Positions 17,214 to 24,767 of a stretch of DNA of 64,000 bases are shown here, in pieces. Source of the DNA: Actinosynnema pretiosum (GTDB taxonomy: Bacteria; Actinomycetota; Actinomycetes; Mycobacteriales; Pseudonocardiaceae); assembly GCF_024171695.1 (NCBI RefSeq), contig NZ_JAMTCF010000006.1, positions 1 to 64,000 on the forward strand, read 5' to 3'. The translations under genes were made by a program, and so were the position numbers. The notes under the pieces are model-generated. The model made no database searches. It worked only from the letters and a program-made list of their open reading frames with translations, and was not told the DNA's origin. Each line of letters starts with the position of its first letter. The stretch's first letter is position 1.

Positions 17214-19129
17214 GACCTACCCCTGGGCTTGGGACGTGATGGCGGTGGTGGAGGCGCGGGCGGCTTGGGCAGGTCCAGCGGAAGCCGCTGCTGCCGTCCC
17301 GGAGGCGGGGCGGCGCGACGTCCGGCGGGAGCTGGCGGTGCGGGAGCGGGGCGCGGGGCGGGTGCCTTCTGGAGCCCGTCGAGCGGGAGCGGGTACTGGC
17401 CGTCGCGACCGGGTCGGTTGTTCTTGTAAGGATCGAAGGGCAGCTCGGGCTGGACCGCGCGCCGTGCTCGCGGCGGTGTCGGGGTGGGCGGGGGCTGAGG
17501 TGCGGCGGGGCGCTTCGCCTTGACCAGGCCGTCGAACGGCAGCGGGTACTGGCCTGACCGGTCCGGGCGGTTGCCCTGGTACGGGTCGAACGGCAGCGGG
17601 AGCTGCCTGCCGACGCGACGTTTGCGCTGGGATGGCGTGGCGTCCGGAGGGGTTCCCGGCACGGACTTGACCGGCGGCACCCGCTGGACGTCGAAGGGAA
17701 GCCGGTACTGGCCATCGCGTCCGAGGACCGGCTTGTTCTCCGGCCAGTCGGACCCCAGCGGCAGCACCAGCTGGCGCCCCTGGGCAGGTGACGGTTTCGC
17801 TGCGGCGGCGGGGCTTCGGCGAGTGGTGGCACGGGTGCGTCGCAGCCCTTGGAGGGGAAGCACGTACTGCCCGTCGGCGGTGGTGCGCGCGGCGGCGTAC
17901 GGGTCGGGCGGACCGCTGCGGACGCTGCTCTTCCGGCTAGCCGCAGGACGAGGTGTGGCGCCCTTGCCGCCCTTGCGCGTAAGCAGCCCGAAGGTCTTGT
18001 AGGCGACGACGGCACGGGTCAAGGACCCGACCAGCCCCCTGCCGCCACCGAACAGGGAGGCCAGCACCCAGAACGGGATCTTGAACAGGACGTACATCAG
18101 CCCGAGGGCGACGAGCAGGTTGACCAGACCGGTCATGGTCGGGGCGAGCAAGGTGAACCCGCCGGGGGCGAGGAACACCTTGATGGCGGTGATCAGGGTC
18201 AAGCTCTGGCCGAGCTGGATGGCCAGGCAACCGGCGTAGGCCCGCCACCACCAGTAGGCCACGCCCTCGGTCTGCGGGGTGGCGTGGAGCATCAGCGCCA
18301 GGGGTGCGCCCGCCAGCAGGACGATGGTCAGCAGGACCCGCACCACGTAGGTGGCGAGGACCGCCACGAGCATCCCGGCGAAGAAGATGCCGGTGAAGAC
18401 GACCCAGAGCGGACCGTTGAACGACCCGAGCACCAGGTTGCGCAGCATCTCGCCCGCGGAGTCGGCGTCGACCCCGTCGCCGATGATCGCGCCGACCAAG
18501 GCGTTGGCCACCGCGATGCCCTGCGTGCCCACCCACAGCGACAGCGCCCCGGCGAAGAATCCGAGCACCAGGCGCGGCGCGAACTCCTTGATCGAGTACC
18601 GGGTCTGAATGCTCTGGTAGCCCATCACGAGTACGCCCGCGACCACCACGAGCAGCCCGTAGCAGAGCAGGAGGATCTGCCAGGAGTTGTTCCACAGCTC
18701 GCCGACCCTCGGCAGCGAGTCCGGCATCGGGGTGGTGAGCAGCGAGGTGGACAGCAGGTCGAGCAGCGGGTTGAGCGCCTCGGTGACGAGCCCACGGAAG
18801 AAGGAGTTGATGGCCCCGGTGACGCAGGCGGCGATGTCGGTGATCCCGCACTCGTCCTCGTCCGGCGCGTCCTCACCTGGAGGCGTGGCGCCGGGCGTCG
18901 TCGGTGGCGCGGTGGTGCTCGGCTGGGGGATGCAGCCCAACCCGGAACACGGAGGCGAACTGGGTGGTGGTTGCTCTCCCGGTGTCGTGGCCAACCGCCG
19001 AGCGACCTGGGGCGGGTCACCGGGCTCGGCGGACGCGAGGTGGGCGCCGTTGGCCAGCAGGACGAGCAGGCTGGAGGCGAGCACCACCAGCACCCGGCCG
19101 AGCGGCGCGGTTGTTGTCGGCGGGCGCAT
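17210..19129 (-). CDS. VirB6/TrbL-like polytopic channel protein with a repeat tail
   Basis: A 639-residue protein, ATG 19129, one base after the pilin-like gene. It has an N-terminal signal segment (VLVVLASSLLVLLANGAHLASA), a Pro/Thr-rich extracytoplasmic linker, then about six to seven transmembrane helices at about residues 145-365, in TrbL/VirB6 order. The last ~230 residues are a Pro/Arg-rich tail with eight copies of a Q-x-x-LP-L/F-x motif, for example GQYPLPFDG, RQLPLPFDPY and PELPFDPY, arranged in longer units of about 30 residues. The tail is probably cytosolic. Its role is unknown; see the findings. Overlap with prgI (ATGA) places it firmly in the transfer operon. Confidence 0.82.
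   Translation of the reverse strand: MRPPTTTAPLGRVLVVLASSLLVLLANGAHLASAEPGDPPQVARRLATTPGEQPPPSSPPCSGLGCIPQPSTTAPPTTPGATPPGEDAPDEDECGITDIAACVTGAINSFFRGLVTEALNPLLDLLSTSLLTTPMPDSLPRVGELWNNSWQILLLCYGLLVVVAGVLVMGYQSIQTRYSIKEFAPRLVLGFFAGALSLWVGTQGIAVANALVGAIIGDGVDADSAGEMLRNLVLGSFNGPLWVVFTGIFFAGMLVAVLATYVVRVLLTIVLLAGAPLALMLHATPQTEGVAYWWWRAYAGCLAIQLGQSLTLITAIKVFLAPGGFTLLAPTMTGLVNLLVALGLMYVLFKIPFWVLASLFGGGRGLVGSLTRAVVAYKTFGLLTRKGGKGATPRPAASRKSSVRSGPPDPYAAARTTADGQYVLPLQGLRRTRATTRRSPAAAAKPSPAQGRQLVLPLGSDWPENKPVLGRDGQYRLPFDVQRVPPVKSVPGTPPDATPSQRKRRVGRQLPLPFDPYQGNRPDRSGQYPLPFDGLVKAKRPAAPQPPPTPTPPRARRAVQPELPFDPYKNNRPGRDGQYPLPLDGLQKAPAPRPAPAPPAPAGRRAAPPPGRQQRLPLDLPKPPAPPPPPSRPKPRGRS
17230..17890 (-). repeat. 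Coding repeats for the QxxLPFD motifs of the VirB6-like tail
   Basis: This segment encodes eight related short motifs: GQYVLPL, RQLVLPL, GQYRLPF, RQLPLPF, GQYPLPF, QPELPF, GQYPLPL and RQQRLPL. The middle ones alternate as a pair separated by NRP or NKP spacers (DPYQGNRPDR, DPYKNNRPGR), giving a repeat unit of roughly 32-34 residues. The unit-to-unit divergence at DNA level suggests old duplication kept under selection at protein level. Confidence 0.75.
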
Positions 19130-19130
19130 C

Positions 19131-19556
19131 TCAAGCCCCGACCAGGCCCTTGAGGACCGTGACCACCAGCGGGGCCAGCGCGGCGAGCGCGTAACCGAAC
19201 CCGGCTGCTTTGAATGCCTCCTTCGCTTTCTCCTGCTCGCCGGGGTCGCCGCCGCCGAACACCCGGCGGACGCCGCCGATCGTCAAGAACACGGTCGCCA
19301 GCGCGGCGAGGATTCCCATCAGCCAGTTGCGTACGTTGCCGAGGACCTCCTCGACGCTGCCCGCGATCGCCAGCACAGTGGGTGTCGCGTGCGCAGTCCT
19401 CTCGGATGTGAGGAGCACCAGCAGGACAAGGCCGAGGAGCATCAGCGCGCGGTGCCTCGAGGTGGGGCTCGGCGTGCGGGCAGGAAGGTGGGGCGCCACC
19501 CGGTGGTGCGGCGGGCAGGCGGTCGGCTGGTGGCGGAGAAGCTGGTTCAGGCGCAT
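19131..19556 (-). CDS. VirB2/pilin-like small membrane protein
   Basis: A 141-residue protein. ATG 19556 is preceded by GGGAG nine bases upstream and overlaps the previous gene by 10 bases. After a basic N-terminus there is a signal segment (ALMLLGLVLLVLLTSERTAHA), then two hydrophobic helices separated by a charged loop: NWLMGILAALATVFLTIGG and FGYALAALAPLVVTVLKGL, with RRVFGGGDPGEQEKAKEAFK between them. This architecture matches TrbC/VirB2 pilins and their Gram-positive counterparts. It lies first among the channel genes, directly before VirB6. It is probably a membrane subunit of the conjugation apparatus. Confidence 0.7.
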   Translation of the reverse strand: MRLNQLLRHQPTACPPHHRVAPHLPARTPSPTSRHRALMLLGLVLLVLLTSERTAHATPTVLAIAGSVEEVLGNVRNWLMGILAALATVFLTIGGVRRVFGGGDPGEQEKAKEAFKAAGFGYALAALAPLVVTVLKGLVGA

Positions 19557-20572
19557 CGCGGCGCTCCCGGAGTAGAGCCCGAAGGCCGCTGTGGCAGCTC
19601 GGGCGAGGAGGTGGTGTGCGCGGAGGCGGGCGACGTCCCTGCGCACCCCTGAACTCCGGGAAATCCGTTCGCGGGGGACAGTCCGATTGCGACGTGACGC
19701 GACTTCGAACCGGTTGCGGAGCGTGACTTCCTGGTGCGGCGTGGACCGCGCTTGGTGGCCTCCGTGATGAGCACCGCGTTGACCACCTGGTCCACCAGGT
19801 CGGTTCCACCCGGCTCGGCCGTGCCGTCGGGGGAAGCGCTGTCGAGCAGGTAGTCGACCAGCCTGCGCTCGGCGCGCTGGCGCGCTTTCTTCACCGCCTG
19901 GTAGGTCATCCCGCGCAGGGCCGCAGCGTCCACGAGTGGCACGTCCTCGAGACGGGTGGAGCCGATGAGCTCGGCTTCGGGAGCGGTGATGACGCCCTCC
20001 GCGACCGCGCGGGCGAGCACGAAGTCGGGGTGCCCCCACGGACGCGAGGGAGCGGTCGCTCGAACACCGTGACCACACGGTGTCGGGGCGTCCAGCGCCT
20101 CGCGCACCGCCGCGTGCCCGGCCCGGTACGCGGCCCACCGCAACCGCAGCATGATGCGCGGGCGGTGCAGGTCGACCTGGCCGAGTTCTGCGACGAATCC
20201 GCTCAGCACCGCGGCGTGGACGTCGCGGGAGTCGCCCGCGAACTTGGCCGACAACGTGGCCGCGATCGAGAGCAGCGCGGGCAGCGCGACCCCGACGGCG
20301 CCGACCGTCCACGTGCCGCCCTGCGCGCGGGAGAGCAGCACCAGGTGTGCCCACACCTGGTCGCGCACCGACTGCGGGCAGCGTCGGTGCAGCAGCCGGT
20401 CGCGCAACTCGTCCAGCGGCACCTGTCGTACGGGCATACCGGGGAACAGCCGCCCGTCCACCGACACCGGGGACGGCCCTGTCACCAGCCACTCGAACGC
20501 CGACCGGGCGATGTCCAGCGGCATCCCAGCACGCTCGAAACCGGAATGCGGAAAAACCTCGCGCGAACTCAT
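19547..20572 (-). CDS. Unknown protein with a sigma-factor-like HTH, first gene of the transfer operon
   Basis: A 341-residue protein, ATG 20572, with AGGAGG six bases upstream. The middle part carries a helix-turn-helix-like segment (LVDAAALRGMTYQAVKKARQ, then RAERRLVDYLL) similar to region 4 of sigma-70-type or bacteriophage-type regulators. The last ~70 residues are Ser/Arg/Pro-rich and probably disordered. It is the promoter-proximal gene of the conjugation operon and starts opposite the DNA-modification operon, so it may be an operon regulator. No enzyme motif is visible. A family assignment is not possible by eye. Confidence 0.55.
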   Translation of the reverse strand: MSSREVFPHSGFERAGMPLDIARSAFEWLVTGPSPVSVDGRLFPGMPVRQVPLDELRDRLLHRRCPQSVRDQVWAHLVLLSRAQGGTWTVGAVGVALPALLSIAATLSAKFAGDSRDVHAAVLSGFVAELGQVDLHRPRIMLRLRWAAYRAGHAAVREALDAPTPCGHGVRATAPSRPWGHPDFVLARAVAEGVITAPEAELIGSTRLEDVPLVDAAALRGMTYQAVKKARQRAERRLVDYLLDSASPDGTAEPGGTDLVDQVVNAVLITEATKRGPRRTRKSRSATGSKSRHVAIGLSPANGFPGVQGCAGTSPASAHTTSSPELPQRPSGSTPGAPRCA

Positions 20573-20939
20573 GGAACGCCTCCTGGCCGAGTCGATCGGA
20601 ATTGACTCGACCAGTGAGGCAAATCAGGTATTGCCAACCGGTCACCAAACAGGTACCGCGCGATTACCGGACACGCACCACACCCACACGAAGATCACCG
20701 GAAGTGGCCATGAGCAGGGGATACCTGGTGACGCGACGGGCATCACGTGCCGAGCAAGCCGCCGGGGGCGAACAACGTAATTGCAGCTTCCTCGCGCCGA
20801 GGAAGCTGCTGACCAAATAGCTGTCACCACTCAAACCCACGAAGAGACATGTCCCCCACCAGGCCGCTTTTCGGAGTTCAGGGATGTCATCGACGCCTTG
20901 AACCCGACAGGCGTTCCGGCTCCCGCGAAGGGGACACCC
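20573..20939. promoter_or_regulatory. Divergent promoter region with a perfect 12-bp inverted repeat
   Basis: This 367-base region separates the minus-strand conjugation operon from the plus-strand DNA-modification operon and should contain promoters for both. It is less GC-rich than the genes around it (AATTGACTCG near 20599, AACGTAATTGC near 20774). At 20783-20809 there is a perfect inverted repeat, GCAGCTTCCTCG / CGAGGAAGCTGC, with a three-base loop. Candidate roles are an operator for an element-encoded regulator, an attenuator, or part of a transfer origin. The sequence alone does not decide between these. Confidence 0.5.
20710..20820 (+). CDS. Possible 36-residue leader peptide
   Basis: A short frame from ATG 20710 to TAG 20820 encodes a basic peptide that begins MSRGYLVTRRASRAEQAAGG and ends FLAPRKLLTK. 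Its ribosome site is weak (GGAAG seven bases upstream). The perfect inverted repeat at 20783-20809 lies inside its 3' end, an arrangement that would suit a leader peptide with an attenuator, but the evidence is thin and it could be chance. Confidence 0.22.
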   Translation: MSRGYLVTRRASRAEQAAGGEQRNCSFLAPRKLLTK

Positions 20940-22001
20940 GTGGCCCATCCGAACCGCCGCGCGACCAGGCAGCGCACCGACACCACGCACCCCGAGCCGA
21001 CACGCCCGGTCGCTCGCCGAGGTGGCGACCGGCGCGCCTGGCCGACCGCTCCGAACACCACCAGGATCAGCCCCGCCAAGCCCGCCGGGATCACACGCCA
21101 GAAGGCGTCCTCGTCTCCCACGCCGGTCACCGTCTGGACCGCGACGACCACCACGACCGACCACGACAAGCCCTGGCCGGAGAGCGTCGTCGAGCGGGTG
21201 GTCACCTCGTTCAGCGAGCCCGGCGCGCACGTCGTCCTGCTGCCGTGGCCGAACCACGTCGACGGTGCCACGTGCCTGCTCCCGGTGGTCGCCGACGAAC
21301 AGCGGGAGGACCTTCCCGAGGGGGTGGCGACCACCGATCTGGCCGCCGCCGCGCGCACCATCAACCGGCTCGGCCGAAGCACGACCGTCGAACTCCTGCA
21401 GCCCCCGCCGGAAACAAGCGCGCCCACCTCCCGCACGTTCCCGCTCACCCGGATCGCAGGAACGGAACCACTCCCCCACAGCGCGACCACCGAGTCCGCC
21501 CCGAGCACCGCACCGCTCGCGTCGACCTCCGCGAACCATCTCCACGGTTCAGCGGACCTGGTCATCACCAGCCTGTGCCCGAACCGCTCCGGCGACGTCG
21601 AGCTCGTCCAGGACGCGGACAGCGTCACGCTGTTCGCCGCTCGCCTGCTGCGGGTCGGCGGGGTCCTCGCGGTGCTCACGCACTGTGACTGGTCAAGCGG
21701 TGAGCTGACCGATCCGACCGGGCTGGTGGTGACCGCCGGACAGGCTGCGGACCTCCTCTACCTCCAGCACGTCATCGTGGTGCGCGCTCGCGCCAACGAC
21801 GGGCGACTCGAAGTCCTCGACGGACAGCGCAGCGCCTGCGGCCAGCAGGACGACGAGGAGTCGCGCACGCGTCACCGCGCGCTCGTGCGCGGTCTGCCCG
21901 TGCCGCACCGCCGCGTCCACGTGGACCTGCTGGTCTTCGCCCAGCCGCACGACCACCGCCTCCTGGCGGACTCCCCCGTGGAAGGCGAGGAGCGTCGATG
22001 A
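20940..22001 (+). CDS. Degenerate methyltransferase-like protein, first gene of the DNA-modification operon
   Basis: I place the start at GTG 20940 (353 residues), five to six bases after AAGGGGA. A TTG at 20781 is in frame, but it would put the inverted repeat inside the gene. The first ~100 residues are low-complexity (Thr/Arg/Pro). The rest reads like two halves of a Rossmann-type fold (GAHVVLLPWPNHVDGATCLL, and SADLVITSLCPN, then LLRVGGVLAVLTHCD). The ITSLCPN position corresponds to where amino-methyltransferases have an (S/T)PP(Y/W) motif, which is lost here. It overlaps the next methyltransferase gene by four bases (ATGA), so it may be a non-catalytic partner or specificity subunit. That role is inference. 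Confidence 0.5.
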   Translation: MAHPNRRATRQRTDTTHPEPTRPVARRGGDRRAWPTAPNTTRISPAKPAGITRQKASSSPTPVTVWTATTTTTDHDKPWPESVVERVVTSFSEPGAHVVLLPWPNHVDGATCLLPVVADEQREDLPEGVATTDLAAAARTINRLGRSTTVELLQPPPETSAPTSRTFPLTRIAGTEPLPHSATTESAPSTAPLASTSANHLHGSADLVITSLCPNRSGDVELVQDADSVTLFAARLLRVGGVLAVLTHCDWSSGELTDPTGLVVTAGQAADLLYLQHVIVVRARANDGRLEVLDGQRSACGQQDDEESRTRHRALVRGLPVPHRRVHVDLLVFAQPHDHRLLADSPVEGEERR

Positions 22002-22972
22002 ACACGCCCACGAACGACTCCGCTCCCGACGAGCTCTCGGTGTGGGCCACCGCGCAGAGCGCCCCGGCGAGCCAGCGCAAGAACAAGTACGTGCCCGAGT
22101 CCACCGCGCACCCGGCCAAGATGCTGCCCGCGATCGTGCGGCACGTCGTCGCGCACTACACCGCGCCGGGCGAGCTGGTGCTGGACCCGATGTGCGGGAT
22201 CGGCACCACCCTCGTGGAGTCGCTGGACCTCGGGCGCCGGGCGGTCGGCGTCGAGTACGAGCCGCACTGGGTGCAGATCGCCAGGGCCAACCTCGCCCTC
22301 GCGCGGGAGCGCGGCATCGCCCACGACGCCAGGGTCTTCCACGGCGACGCCCGCCAGCTCGCCGCGCTGCTGCCCGCCGAGTACGTCGGCCAGGTCGCGC
22401 TGGTGGTCACCTCGCCGCCGTACGGTCCGTCCACCCACGGGCAGGTCGCGGTGGCGCCCGGCGAAGGGGTGCAGAAGTACTCCCACCTCTACGGCGACGT
22501 CCTGGACCGGGGCAACCTGGCCAACGTCGGCCACAGCAGGCTGCTCGCCGGGTTCACCCGCATCCTCGCCGCCCTGCGCGCGGTCCTGCGGCCCGGCGGG
22601 CACATCGCCATCACCATCCGGCCGTGGCGCGAGCACTCCGAGCTGGTCGACCTCCCGTCGCAGATCGTCGCCTGCGGGCGCGAGGCGGGGCTGATCCCCG
22701 TCGAGCGCAACGTCGCACTGCTCGCCCGCGTCGCCGAGCACGACCTGGTGAGCCGGGGCAGCTTCTTCCAGCGCGACTTCATCCGCAAGCAGCGCGAGGC
22801 GGGCCTGCCGCTGCACCTGATCGCCCACGAGGACGTCGTCGTGTTCCGCACCGCCCTGCGCCCGAGCGCGAACCACCGCGCCGCAGTCGCCGGGAACGCG
22901 GTCGCGCTCGACGGGGTCCACCCGGCCCGCGACGCTGGGAGGGCACCTGAAGAACCCGGTAGGGCGGCATGA
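21998..22972 (+). CDS. DNA amino-methyltransferase (N4-cytosine or N6-adenine)
   Basis: A 324-residue SAM-dependent methyltransferase with ATG 21998 in an ATGA overlap. The SAM-binding motif I is LDPMCGIGTT (residues 62-71) and the catalytic motif IV is TSPPY (138-142). The order, with motif I before IV, and the TSPPYG sequence fit amino-methyltransferases that act on exocyclic amines of DNA; TSPPY slightly favours N4-cytosine. Motif GGHIAITIRPW follows in the C-terminal half. No restriction endonuclease partner is adjacent. The neighbours are a second methyltransferase, a preQ0-type transporter and a DpdA-like enzyme, so protection of the element's DNA is the likely role. Confidence 0.83.
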   Translation: MNTPTNDSAPDELSVWATAQSAPASQRKNKYVPESTAHPAKMLPAIVRHVVAHYTAPGELVLDPMCGIGTTLVESLDLGRRAVGVEYEPHWVQIARANLALARERGIAHDARVFHGDARQLAALLPAEYVGQVALVVTSPPYGPSTHGQVAVAPGEGVQKYSHLYGDVLDRGNLANVGHSRLLAGFTRILAALRAVLRPGGHIAITIRPWREHSELVDLPSQIVACGREAGLIPVERNVALLARVAEHDLVSRGSFFQRDFIRKQREAGLPLHLIAHEDVVVFRTALRPSANHRAAVAGNAVALDGVHPARDAGRAPEEPGRAA

Positions 22973-24237
22973 GCAGCCGTCGACCTCGCGCGCGAGCAAC
23001 GAGCTCGCCCGCGTCCCGCCCGGCCCCGGTGCTTCCGGGGCCGGGCGGGGCTCCTCAGCCACTCGCCGAGCCCGTCGTGGGCTCGTTGTGCACCGGCTAC
23101 GGCGGCCTGGACCTCGGCGTGCTCGCCGCGTTCGGCGGTGGCCGGGTCGCCTGGTGCGCGGACCCGGACCCGCACATCCGGCAGATCCTCGACGCCCGGA
23201 TGCCGGGCGTGCCGAACCTCGGCGACCTCCGGCTCGCGGACTGGTACGCGGTCGACCCGGTCGACGTGCTCACCGCAGGGTTCCCCTGCCAGGACATCTC
23301 CGCCGCGGGCAAGCGCGCGGGCATCGAGAAAGGGGCGCGCAGTGGAGTGTGGGCCGACATCGTGGCGTGCCTTCGCCCGCTACGACCACCGCTCGTCGTC
23401 CTGGAGAACGTCGCCGCGATCCGCTGGGCGAGCGGCGGCCTCCACCGGGTACTCGGCGACCTGGCCGCCGCGGGGTATGACGCGCTCTGGCGCAGCGTTC
23501 GCGCCTGCGACGTCGGCGCCGCGCACCGCCGCGAGCGCCTGTTCCTGCTCGCCTGGCCGAACTCCTCGCGGAACGGCCAGCCGGAAGCCGACCGAGCACG
23601 GCAGCTCGTCCAGCACCACCACGACCGGTGGTCCGCCGAGCCCCACACCACCGGCTCCGATCCGTCTTTTGCCGACGCCCAGGGCCTCGGACACCGGAAG
23701 CCCAGGTCGCAGAGCAGGCGCAGGCTACCGACCGCCGCTGTCGCAACAGGTGCTCCCGCTCGTGGAGCCGCAAGCGCTGCTGCCGACGCCGCGCGCCACC
23801 GACGGAACGAAGGGCTGCCCGCGCCAACGCGGCTCGAAGGGCGACCTGATGCTGCCCTCGGCGGTCGTCCGACTGCTCGCCCAACCGGAACCACCACCGC
23901 CGAGGCAGCGCCGCAAGCAGCGGTGAACTGGGCTTCCTACGAAGCAGCGATCCGCCGCTGGGAAGCCGTCCTCGGTCGCCCGACACCCCACCCGGTGCAA
24001 CCCGGCGCCCACGGCCGCCCGGTGCTCGCGCCCCGGTTCGTCGAGCACCTGATGGGCCTGCCCGAGGGCTGGGTCACCGACCTGGCGCTGCCCCGCACCG
24101 CGCAGCTCCGGGCGCTGGGCAACGGCGTGGTGCCATGCCAAGCCACCCACGCGGTGTCACGGCTCCTGGACGACCTCGCCGCCCTCCTGCACCACGACGG
24201 CCGCTTCGAGGCCAACGAGGGGGTAGCCCCGCGATGA
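22969..24237 (+). CDS. C5-cytosine DNA methyltransferase with an out-of-frame middle segment
   Basis: A 422-residue protein from ATG 22969 (ATGA overlap). Motif I is SLCTGYGGLDLG, motif IV GFPCQDIS with nucleophile C107, motif VI ENV (146-148), motif VIII RRERLFLLAWP (188-198), motif IX LAPRFVEHLMGLPEGW and motif X ALGNGVVP. Residues about 210-320 do not resemble homologues, but the +1 frame of the same DNA (about 23650-23925) reads RLLPTPRASD, ALLPTPRATDG and KGDLMLPSAV, which are standard in phage and mobile-element enzymes. A pair of compensating indels has therefore put the target-recognition/linker region out of frame while keeping the ORF open. Catalysis may survive, but specificity is doubtful. 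Confidence 0.8.
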   Translation: MSSRRPRARATSSPASRPAPVLPGPGGAPQPLAEPVVGSLCTGYGGLDLGVLAAFGGGRVAWCADPDPHIRQILDARMPGVPNLGDLRLADWYAVDPVDVLTAGFPCQDISAAGKRAGIEKGARSGVWADIVACLRPLRPPLVVLENVAAIRWASGGLHRVLGDLAAAGYDALWRSVRACDVGAAHRRERLFLLAWPNSSRNGQPEADRARQLVQHHHDRWSAEPHTTGSDPSFADAQGLGHRKPRSQSRRRLPTAAVATGAPARGAASAAADAARHRRNEGLPAPTRLEGRPDAALGGRPTARPTGTTTAEAAPQAAVNWASYEAAIRRWEAVLGRPTPHPVQPGAHGRPVLAPRFVEHLMGLPEGWVTDLALPRTAQLRALGNGVVPCQATHAVSRLLDDLAALLHHDGRFEANEGVAPR

Positions 24238-24767
24238 CCGCTCGCACCTCGCCACCACCCGCAGCGGGCCTGCTGCTCACGGCCGGGTTGTTCGCGTACT
24301 TGCTGCTGGTCCTCGTCACCAACCTCGCCTGGAAGCACCTGCCCCCGCTCGACGTCGTCGGAGTGCCCGTACCGGCGGGCGCGCTGTTCGCCGCGCTGTG
24401 CCTGACCGCCCGCGACCTACTCCACGACCACCTCGGCACACGCGGCGCGCTCCCGGGCGTGGCGGTCGGCGCAGGCATGTCCGCGCTGCTGGCCTCCCCT
24501 CGGATCGCGCTGGCCAGCGCCGCCGCGTTCACCGTCTCCGAACTGCTCGACACCCTGGTCTACGCACGGCTGCGCAACCTCACCCGGCTGGGTGCCGTCG
24601 CAGCCTCGAACAGCGTCGGGCTGCTGGTCGACACCCTCGTGTTCCTCCCCTTGGCCCTCGGCGACAGCACCATGGCCACCGGTCAGCTCATCGGCAAGAC
24701 CACGGCCACCGTCCTCGCGCTCGCGGCCCTGCACGCGTGGCGCACGACGCGGTGGTCCCGGTCATGA
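24234..24767 (+). CDS. VUT/YhhQ-family 7-deazaguanine precursor transporter
   Basis: A 177-residue polytopic membrane protein, ATG 24234 (ATGA overlap). About five to six transmembrane helices are visible. The signatures ALCLTARDLLHDHLGTR and SNSVGLLVDTLVFLPLALG match the VUT family, whose members include YhhQ, an importer of preQ0/preQ1. The family feeds 7-deazaguanine bases either to tRNA queuosine or, in phages, to DNA modification. The next gene encodes a DpdA-like transglycosylase coupled by another ATGA overlap, which argues strongly for the DNA route here. The substrate (preQ0 or preQ1) cannot be told from the sequence. Confidence 0.82.
   Translation: MTARTSPPPAAGLLLTAGLFAYLLLVLVTNLAWKHLPPLDVVGVPVPAGALFAALCLTARDLLHDHLGTRGALPGVAVGAGMSALLASPRIALASAAAFTVSELLDTLVYARLRNLTRLGAVAASNSVGLLVDTLVFLPLALGDSTMATGQLIGKTTATVLALAALHAWRTTRWSRS

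Noticed and set aside
22969-24237. Calling the two methyltransferases part of a restriction-modification system
   Set aside because: No endonuclease gene lies in or beside the operon; the neighbours are a transporter and a DpdA-like enzyme.
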